A stretch of 8,031 nucleotides of DNA. Source: JABIRQ01 sp963583595. GTDB lineage: Bacteria; Pseudomonadota; Alphaproteobacteria; CADEGL01. Both the position numbers and the translations under genes were made by a program. Shown here piece by piece: positions 1 to 4,889 of this stretch (position 1 is its first letter; the number at the start of each line of letters is the position of its first letter). The notes beneath the pieces were generated by a model, which was given only the letters and a program-made list of their open reading frames with translations, made no database searches and was not told the origin of the DNA. The stretch spans positions 1-8,031 of the forward strand of contig CAUZWC010000140.1 of the NCBI GenBank assembly GCA_963583595.1, read 5' to 3'.

Positions 1-634
1 TCGAAGGGACCGAACAGACGCTGAATTCGATATCGATCGAGCTGGACGATATCGAACCCACGATCATCTTCCTCGGGCACAGCGACAACGAGACTGCCAA
101 GGCGATCGAGGATCGCCTGTGTGCTTCGACCCAACCCATCCACACGCTGGGGATCCAGGCGCTCCAGCTCGACGACGAACGGCGCAACCATCGACGCAAG
201 CGCCTGAACGACGTCTATTTCGAGCTGATCATCTAATTCGCCGGCATCATGCTGAGCGGCAGCGTCCTGGTCTTCTTCCTGTTCCGCGGCATGCGCCGGG
301 CCCGGGGCCTTCTGGAGGAGCGTGAGCGCACGGAAGAACGTCTGCGCGACAACGAAGAGCGGTTCCGGGATTTCGCGTCGTCGTCGTCCGACTGGTCCTG
401 TGCAACAGCAAGTTCCGCGAGATGTACCCGCAGAGCGCGGATCTCATCCGGCCCGGCATCGGTTTCGAGGATATGATGCGCGCGGCCGTTCAGCGGGGTC
501 AGTTCAGCGTGCCGCGCGGCGAGGAGGAAGCCTGGCTGGAGATGCGCATGGCGCTCCATCGGGGCAACGCGACGAGGCTCTGGGCCTTATCCGGCCGGTT
601 CAACTTCTCGCTCTCGAGGCGTCCCAGGCCCTGA
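1..634 (+). pseudogene. Decayed membrane-anchored PAS sensor (histidine kinase or cyclase type), 5' end outside window
   Basis: Reading from base 3 gives 77 codons of a probable periplasmic or extracytoplasmic sensor region ending in YFELII, then a TAA at 234-236. The same frame continues at once with a hydrophobic stretch (FAGIMLSGSVLVFFLF) and a basic, helical linker (RGMRRARGLLEERERTEERLRDNEERF), so the stop falls inside what was one transmembrane helix. The linker leads into a PAS start (FRDFASSSSDW, about 355-395). Just after DW the sense moves to another frame: from about 387 it reads RLVLCNSKFREMYPQSADLI and on to about 560, typical of the PAS_7-like domains of Rhodospirillales sensors. 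Most of the first PAS and the start of the second are therefore missing. After about codon ALHRGN the family resemblance fades, and the frame ends at TGA 632-634. No HisKA, HATPase, GGDEF or EAL domain follows. I infer a dead remnant; the output domain type cannot be told. Confidence 0.8.
389..395 (+). other. Probable deletion junction inside the sensor pseudogene
   Basis: The seven bases CGACTGG can be read both as the end of the first PAS segment (Ser-Asp-Trp, TCC GAC TGG) and as the start of the second (Arg-Leu-Val, CGA CTG GTC), in different frames. This is what a deletion between two short direct repeats would leave. The parental sequence is not available, so the repeat is inferred from the one remaining copy. 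Confidence 0.45.
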
Positions 635-687
635 TTGAGTGGGTCCAGAACCCGGCCCGGGCCGCCCAGTAGGTCTCCGGCCAGCCG

Positions 688-1320
688 TCAGTCCTCGTTC
701 TCGGCGCGGCTCGAGCGCGGCCCTGTCTTGCCGCAATCCTCGCCCCAGCGGCGCACCGTCCCCGCATCGATATCGAACAGATCGAGGATCCGTCCCAGGG
801 TTTGGTCGATCAATTCCTCGACCGAAGACGGTTGCGCGTACATGGCAGGGACCGGCGGATAGACGATCGCGCCGATCTCCGTCACCCGCAGCATGGACTG
901 GAGATGCCCGGCATGGAGCGGGGTTTCACGCACCATCAGAACGACCCGACGGCGCTCCTTGAGGCAGACATCGGCGGCGCGGCTGAGCAGACCGGCGGTC
1001 ACGCCGGTGGCGATCTCCGACAGGCTGCGGATCGAACAGGGCGCGACGATCATGCCGGAGGTCGGGAAGGAACCGCTGGCGATGGCCGCGGCGATGTCTT
1101 CGTTGGCATAGGAGCAATCCGCGAGCGCCTTGACATCGGCGGCCTTGCACCCGGTTTCATGGGCTAGGGTGATCTCGGCCGAGCGGGTCATCACCAGATG
1201 GGTCTCGACCTCCGCCTCGCGCAGCAGTTCCAGCAGGCGCATCCCATAGACGACGCCGGAGGCGCCGCTGATACCGACGATCAATCGTCGCCGCGCTGCC
1301 ATCTTCGGAATTATCGCCAT
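688..1320 (-). CDS. ubiX: UbiX/Pad1-type flavin prenyltransferase
   Basis: This 210-residue protein fits the flavin prenyltransferase family, which joins dimethylallyl phosphate to FMN to make prenylated FMN, the cofactor of UbiD-type decarboxylases. The flavin-binding N-terminus GISGASG is at residues 16-22 and the PCSIRSLSEIATG loop at 94-106. The core RAADVCLKERR...RETPL is followed by PPVPAMYAQP and IDQTLGRILDLF. Residues R114, K121, R131, E132, Y161 and R177 keep the spacing of R122, K129, R139, E140, Y169 and R185 of Pseudomonas UbiX, so it looks catalytically intact. ATG at 1318-1320 is preferred because it lies 4 bases after the upstream gene's stop; ATG at 1300-1302 is an alternative. 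A longer reading from 1434 would overlap the upstream gene by over 100 bases and adds unrelated residues. The charged tail (about 190-210) extends past the usual core. No ubiD is in the window, so the partner may be ubiquinone synthesis or a nearby catabolic decarboxylase. Confidence 0.93.
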   Translation of the reverse strand: MAIIPKMAARRRLIVGISGASGVVYGMRLLELLREAEVETHLVMTRSAEITLAHETGCKAADVKALADCSYANEDIAAAIASGSFPTSGMIVAPCSIRSLSEIATGVTAGLLSRAADVCLKERRRVVLMVRETPLHAGHLQSMLRVTEIGAIVYPPVPAMYAQPSSVEELIDQTLGRILDLFDIDAGTVRRWGEDCGKTGPRSSRAENED

Positions 1321-1324
1321 CGGC

Positions 1325-2056
1325 CTAGTAACCGCCCGCATAGGCGCGCTGGTGGGTGCCCGCGTGCAGGAAGCCGGCGAGGGACATGAAATCGAAAACC
1401 GGCCGCTCGACCACCTGCTGGATGCGCCGGGCATAGGCCGGATAGATCGCGCATTCGAGGATGAAGGCTCCCATATCGGGGGTTTGGGCGAGCATGTCCT
1501 CGGCCGTTTCGATCAGTTCGGCGCAAAGCTTGTCGGTGTCGAGCGAGCCCCGGCCGTTCAGCACCCCCTCGCGGAATTCGGGCTTGTCCTGCATGCCGGC
1601 AACGATGATCGGCGCATCCTCGGCAATCCCGGTCAGCGCCAGGATCTCCGGACGCAAGCGCTCCGAATGGGCGGTGATCACGCCGATCGGACGCCCTCCG
1701 AGCCCCGCTGCCACGAACGGAAGCTGCAGCAGGCTGGACAGTCCGACCGGGATATCGACAGCATCCGCGACCGCCCGCTGGTACCGGATCATGAAGCCGC
1801 AATTGCTGGTGATCGTCTTCACGCCCTGCCCGGCCAGTTCGCGCGCCATCGCCACAACGGCCGGTTCGAGCGCCGGATCGCAATTCGTCACACGCTCAGC
1901 GCTCGCCCCCGGCACGGCGCGGAACAGCGCCGGGTGGTCGAAGCTGGAGGCATTGCCCATATCGCCCGGAACGCGGCATTCCACGAAATCGAGCAGCAGG
2001 ACGCCGACGGCATGGCCGTAATGGTAAGCGCCCGGTCGCTTGCGGTAGACGGGCAT
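1325..2056 (-). CDS. Asp/Glu/hydantoin racemase-family protein
   Basis: This 243-residue protein belongs to the aspartate/glutamate racemase superfamily, whose members use two facing cysteines to move a proton at a carbon next to a carboxylate. The first is C86 in TSNCGFM, the second C202 in ILECAIYPAY, at the usual distance for the fold. GRPIGVITAHSERL (about 121-134) is the typical start of the second domain. The substrate is not predictable; amino acid, hydantoin or malonate-type substrates are all known in the superfamily. ATG at 2054-2056 is chosen because GAGGGAAGGGG lies 5 bases before it; ATG at 2075-2077 would add seven residues. It is the first gene of an operon with ubiX (4-base gap) and is divergent from the deacylase gene at 2203. 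The pairing suggests that both serve one pathway, but this is inference. Confidence 0.85.
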   Translation of the reverse strand: MPVYRKRPGAYHYGHAVGVLLLDFVECRVPGDMGNASSFDHPALFRAVPGASAERVTNCDPALEPAVVAMARELAGQGVKTITSNCGFMIRYQRAVADAVDIPVGLSSLLQLPFVAAGLGGRPIGVITAHSERLRPEILALTGIAEDAPIIVAGMQDKPEFREGVLNGRGSLDTDKLCAELIETAEDMLAQTPDMGAFILECAIYPAYARRIQQVVERPVFDFMSLAGFLHAGTHQRAYAGGY

Positions 2057-2061
2057 CGCGG

Positions 2062-2072
2062 CCCCTTCCCTC
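2062..2072 (-). promoter_or_regulatory. Ribosome binding site deciding the racemase start
   Basis: On the minus strand GAGGGAAGGGG ends five bases before the ATG at 2056. It lies inside the longer reading that would start at 2077, so it favours the shorter protein. The 2077 start also has a weaker GGGG about 8 bases upstream, so the choice is not certain. Confidence 0.55.
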
Positions 2073-2161
2073 GCCATAGGATATCCCCGTCAAGGTAGTG
2101 CGGCCCTCAGGGGGGGTCCAGTGCGCCACATCTCTAGACCCAGACCGCGAGCCCGGCGTAT

Positions 2162-2188
2162 CGTTTGCGCTAGGGACGTCCGCAAACG
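2162..2188. promoter_or_regulatory. Perfect 8-bp inverted repeat, candidate operator or leader hairpin
   Basis: CGTTTGCG (2162-2169) and CGCAAACG (2181-2188) are exact inverted copies separated by 11 bases. They sit in the divergent intergenic region, 14 bases before the ATG at 2203, and the right arm touches the GGGGGAAG ribosome binding site that starts at 2188. It could be the operator of a dimeric regulator, or a hairpin in the mRNA leader that affects access to the ribosome binding site. I found no clear -35/-10 pair nearby on either strand. Confidence 0.4.
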
Positions 2189-2202
2189 GGGGAAGACAGG
2201 GA

Positions 2203-3234
2203 ATGAGCGATACACCGACTCGAGTGTCCTGCGACATTGATTTCGACAGGGACGGCCGCCAGGCGTCCTTTCTCGCCGTCGCCAATTCAGTGAACGAATC
2301 GGCCTATGGCACGGTCACAATTCCGATCTATCAGTTCAAGAACGGCGATGGCCCGACCATCTTCCTGTCCGGCGGCGTTCACGGCGACGAATACGAGGGT
2401 CAGGTCGCCCTGCGAAAGCTGGCCCAGTCGCTCGACGTTGCGAAGATTCGCGGCCGCGTCATCGTCCTGCCCAGCATGAACCTGCCGGCGGCCCTCGCCG
2501 GCAAGCGCCTGTCGCCGATCGACGGTCTGAACCTGAACCGCATCTTTCCGGGCAAGGCCGATGGCAGCATCACCGAAACCATCGCCCACTACGTCAGCCA
2601 TGTCCTGCTGCCGCTGACCGATATCCAGGTCGATCTGCACTCGGGCGGCACGACCCTCGACTACATCCCCTGCATCATCATGAACGAGCAGCCGAACGAT
2701 CCAGAGCGCGAGCGCAAGACCCATGCGGCGCTGATGGCCTTCGGCGCGCCCATCGCGCTGATTTCGAAGGCGCTGGATACGACCGGGCTGTTCGAGTTCG
2801 AATGCGATGCCCGTGGCATCCTGAATCTGAACGCCGAATTGGGCGGAGCAGGCATGGTGCGCAAACATATTGTCGAAATCGCCGAGAGGGGAATTCGCAA
2901 TATGTTGATTCATTTCGGCTTTATGGAGGGAGAGGTCGTGCCGCCGGAGGCAATCGGGCACGAGCCGTCGCGTCTGATGAAGATTATCGATCTCGACTGC
3001 TTCGTGATGGCACCGGACGAAGGGCTGTACGAGCCGTTCATCGAACTGGGCGATACCGTCGAGGCCGGCCAAGCGATCGGCCAAGTGCATTACCTGCACC
3101 ACACGGACAAGGCGCCCTGGGTTCTCCATACCAAGGCGGCGGGAACGCTGATCAACAAGCGCCCGCCGGGCAAGGTATCGCGGGGCGACAACGTCGCCAT
3201 CTTCGCGACCGATGCGGCCTATCCGGAAAATTAG
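2203..3234 (+). CDS. AstE/AspA-family zinc deacylase, DoeB/EutE-like
   Basis: This 343-residue protein belongs to the succinylglutamate desuccinylase/aspartoacylase family (carboxypeptidase-like zinc amidohydrolases, PF04952), which remove an acyl group from N-acyl amino acids. Zinc ligands are H60 and E63 in GGVHGDEYEG and H146 in DLHSGGTT. NLNRIFPG (110-117) carries the substrate-binding arginine, and E212 in NAELGG fits the catalytic glutamate. Residues about 265-336 form a beta-rich, lipoyl-like C-terminal domain (LGDTVEAGQAIGQV and later RGDNVAIF). Length and motifs resemble DoeB/EutE, the N-acetyl-L-2,4-diaminobutyrate deacetylase of ectoine breakdown, but the substrate is not proven and the ectoine hydrolase gene is absent here. 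ATG at 2203 is chosen because GGGGGAAG lies 7 bases upstream and the family N-terminus begins there; the extra 35 codons from 2098 do not look like protein. It is cotranscribed with the EutA-like gene 38 bases downstream. Confidence 0.88.
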   Translation: MSDTPTRVSCDIDFDRDGRQASFLAVANSVNESAYGTVTIPIYQFKNGDGPTIFLSGGVHGDEYEGQVALRKLAQSLDVAKIRGRVIVLPSMNLPAALAGKRLSPIDGLNLNRIFPGKADGSITETIAHYVSHVLLPLTDIQVDLHSGGTTLDYIPCIIMNEQPNDPERERKTHAALMAFGAPIALISKALDTTGLFEFECDARGILNLNAELGGAGMVRKHIVEIAERGIRNMLIHFGFMEGEVVPPEAIGHEPSRLMKIIDLDCFVMAPDEGLYEPFIELGDTVEAGQAIGQVHYLHHTDKAPWVLHTKAAGTLINKRPPGKVSRGDNVAIFATDAAYPEN

Positions 3235-3272
3235 GGCGAAACGGCAAGCTGGCAGGGGGAGAGGAGCGCGAT

Positions 3273-4052
3273 ATGGCACAGGTCGGAGAGAATATCGGCG
3301 GCTCGGCGGGGATCGCCGAACTGTCGGCACATTACGATGCCGGGATCGGTCCGCTCGGCCGGATCGGCTTCGTCGCGCTCGCCAACGGCTACACGGCCGA
3401 GCATGAAGTGAATCGCATGCTGCCGGAGGGCTTCGTCCTCTATATCACGCGGGTATGGAGCGACAATTCGGTCACCCTCGGCAATCTGCGGAAGATAGAA
3501 GGTGATCTGACCCGGGCGGCGGGCATGATCCTGCCCCAGGACGATCTGGACGTGATGGTCTATTCCTGCACCTCAGGCACCGTCGCGATCGGCGAGGAAG
3601 CGGTCGAGCGCTGCATCCACGAGGCGCGGCCCGGTGTGCCGGTGACCAATCCGATCACCGCCGCCCTCGCCGCCTTCGAGGCTCTGGGCGTCAAGCGCAT
3701 CGCCCTGCTCACCCCCTATGTCTTCGAAGTGACCTCCGCCATGCGTGACTATTTCTCGGGCCGCGGCGTCGAAGTCTCGAAGATGGCTAATTTCAACATC
3801 GAACTGAACTCGGACATCCAGCGGGTCAGCACGGCATCGATCCGTGACGCCGCGACCTCCCTGGACCTGGACGGCGCCGACGCGCTTTTCATCTCCTGCA
3901 CGGCGCTGCGCACGGCGGAGGTCATCGAGGGGATCGAACAGGCGATCGGCAAGCCTGTGGTGACGAGCAATCAGGCCCTGGCCTGGCATGCCTTGCAGCT
4001 GGCGGGCCATGACCGGGTGGAGCCCGGTTTGGGGCGGCTATTTCGCCTGTGA
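3273..4052 (+). CDS. EutA / maleate cis-trans isomerase-like protein (Asp/Glu racemase superfamily)
   Basis: This 259-residue protein resembles EutA of ectoine utilization and the maleate isomerase/arylmalonate decarboxylase group. Two cysteines sit in the expected motifs: C99 in VYSCTSGTVAIGEE and C209 in FISCTALRTAEVIEGIE, followed by GKPVVTSNQALAWHALQLAG, a hallmark of this group. Arylmalonate decarboxylase keeps only the second cysteine, so having both argues for isomerase or racemase chemistry. The second-domain start KRIALLTPYVFEVT (141-154) is intact. The reaction of EutA in ectoine breakdown is itself poorly defined in my knowledge, so I give no substrate. ATG at 3273 follows GGGGGAGAGGAG by 6 bases. 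An overlapping reading that begins at 2802 runs through the preceding gene in another frame and is not the start. The gene ends convergently with the oxygenase pseudogene, overlapping it by 15 bases. Confidence 0.85.
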   Translation: MAQVGENIGGSAGIAELSAHYDAGIGPLGRIGFVALANGYTAEHEVNRMLPEGFVLYITRVWSDNSVTLGNLRKIEGDLTRAAGMILPQDDLDVMVYSCTSGTVAIGEEAVERCIHEARPGVPVTNPITAALAAFEALGVKRIALLTPYVFEVTSAMRDYFSGRGVEVSKMANFNIELNSDIQRVSTASIRDAATSLDLDGADALFISCTALRTAEVIEGIEQAIGKPVVTSNQALAWHALQLAGHDRVEPGLGRLFRL

Positions 4053-4072
4053 GCCGCCCTTCGGGCCGAAGG
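4031..4072. terminator. Two adjacent GC-rich inverted repeats at a convergent gene end, weak terminator candidate
   Basis: GGGCGGCT (4032-4039) pairs exactly with AGCCGCCC (4052-4059) around a 12-base loop that contains the stop codon region. CCTTCGG (4058-4064) and CCGAAGG (4066-4072) form a second, near-perfect palindrome. Both lie where the EutA-like gene and the minus-strand pseudogene converge. Neither strand has a T-run after the stem, and the bases also encode the pseudogene's C-terminus, so this may be chance. Confidence 0.3.
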
Positions 4073-4696
4073 ATTTGATGGTGATGTTGAAGGCGATGGA
4101 GATCCGCTCGCCCGGCCCGTGATACGGGTTCACGTAGTGGTAGACCAAGCGGGAAAGACCAGCATCAAGCCGTTCTCGGGCGCGACCTTATGCTTGCCCC
4201 CGAAGGGATTGCCAGGCAGTTCGATTATATCGGCGCCCAGGCGCGGCTCGAGAAACTCGATATATCCGGTTTCGTGGGAGTCCGGGTCCGGCTAACCAAC
4301 ATCGACGCAGTAGACGCCCGAAAACGAGCAGCCGGGATGGTTGTGGGTCTTGTTGTAACCGGCCTCGCGCGAGACATTGGCCCAGGCGATGACCTGCAAT
4401 TCGCTGTTCTGTGTCGTGCCCTTCTCCGCCGAGAGTATCTGAAGCATCCGGCGCGCCCCGCCCTGGATCCAGCTCTTGAAGACCTGGATTTCAGGCTCCA
4501 TCTATTCCAACAGATCGTCCTTGGAATGCCAGCCGCCGACATCGCTGCGGCGAATCCCCTCCGCCGCCGCCGCCCGGGCCAGGACGATCTCGCGCAGACG
4601 CGGATTGACCACCTCGGCCTTCGGCGCCCGATAGCGCGCGATCGGCGCCGGAAAGGCGAGCACAAAACCGTCCTTCAACGTGTTTTCAAGAGGCAT
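4038..4696 (-). pseudogene. Pseudogene of a putative 2OG-Fe(II) oxygenase-family protein
   Basis: Joined across its lesions, the minus strand encodes about 219 residues resembling the putative 2OG-Fe(II) oxygenase family TIGR02466/PF13759. It starts MPLENTLKDGFVLAFPAPIA, then GIRRSDVGGWHSKDDLLE and a TAG (4502-4504). Reading continues with MEPEIQVFKSW, AWANVSREAGYNKTHNHPG and SGVYCVDVG to a second TAG (4292-4294). It then reads PDPDSHETGYIEFLEP, LPGNPFGGKHKVAPENG and LMLVFPAW to about 4145. There one base is missing, and the sense moves to YHYVNPYHGPGERISIAFNI, ending at TAG 4038-4040. The HNHPG segment holds the probable first iron ligand; the second histidine would lie in the C-terminal half. 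The first stop is probably Trp (TGG to TAG) and the second perhaps Glu (GAG to TAG). There is no clear ribosome binding site before 4696. With three separate lesions it is very likely non-functional. The family assignment is from memory. Confidence 0.8.
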
Positions 4697-4790
4697 GGCG
4701 GGTCGATCGATCCAGGTGAGAAGGGCGGATCGGCAGTGTCCCGCCGCATAGCGGCTTTGCCAAGCCTACCCGACTGAATCAACAGGGACG

Positions 4791-4819
4791 TTGCGGCCCG
4801 GGCTCCCTTGCGCTAATCG
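4791..4819 (+). promoter_or_regulatory. Candidate sigma-70-type promoter for aspS
   Basis: TTGCGG (4791-4796) and TAATCG (4814-4819) are 17 bases apart, a good spacing for a housekeeping promoter, with moderate matches to TTGACA and TATAAT. The spot lies between the dead oxygenase gene and aspS, about 70 bases upstream of the TTG start. A 6-bp inverted repeat (CGCCGG 4830-4835, CCGGCG 4845-4850) follows in the leader, of unknown meaning. Confidence 0.35.
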
Positions 4820-4876
4820 AAGGGCCCGTCGCCGGCCGCCCAATCCGGCGCACCTATCCCATACTGATCAGAGATC

Positions 4877-4889
4877 GGGGGCCGCCTTG
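4877..4889 (+). promoter_or_regulatory. Ribosome binding site and TTG start of aspS
   Basis: GGGGG at 4877-4881 is followed after 5 bases by TTG at 4887-4889. The next codons give HRYRTHNC, the usual first residues after methionine in this AspRS type, whereas the upstream codons in the frame do not resemble AspRS. No in-frame ATG or GTG lies at this place. Confidence 0.75.

Noticed and set aside
233..559. Minus-strand 108-codon frame over the sensor remnant
   Set aside because: Arginine/serine-rich low-information translation opposite the PAS segments; a shadow.
655..664. GGCCCGGGCC palindrome after the sensor remnant, considered as a terminator
   Set aside because: It has no loop and no T-run; such short palindromes are expected in DNA this GC-rich.
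635..687. Possible C-terminal tail of the sensor (frame ending LIEWVQNPARAAQ at 672), perhaps from a receiver domain
   Set aside because: The resemblance is too short and vague to support a domain call.
1321..1434. N-terminal extension of UbiX to 1434
   Set aside because: It would overlap the racemase 3' end in another frame, and its residues do not resemble UbiX, which begins close to MAARRRLIVGISG.
1352..2098. Long plus-strand open frame opposite the racemase gene
   Set aside because: It is the antisense shadow of a gene with clear catalytic motifs; its translation shows no family motif.
2287..3330. Long minus-strand open frame opposite the deacylase gene
   Set aside because: Shadow of a high-GC gene; the plus strand carries all the zinc-site motifs.
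4292..4696. Two small minus-strand genes, or stop-codon readthrough (pyrrolysine or amber suppression)
   Set aside because: The two open frames are consecutive parts of one family separated by TAG, and a second TAG plus a frameshift follow, so gene decay explains all three lesions more simply.
4190..4777. 195-codon plus-strand frame between the EutA-like gene and aspS
   Set aside because: It lies opposite the oxygenase pseudogene, whose minus-strand reading shows real homology blocks; the plus reading shows none.
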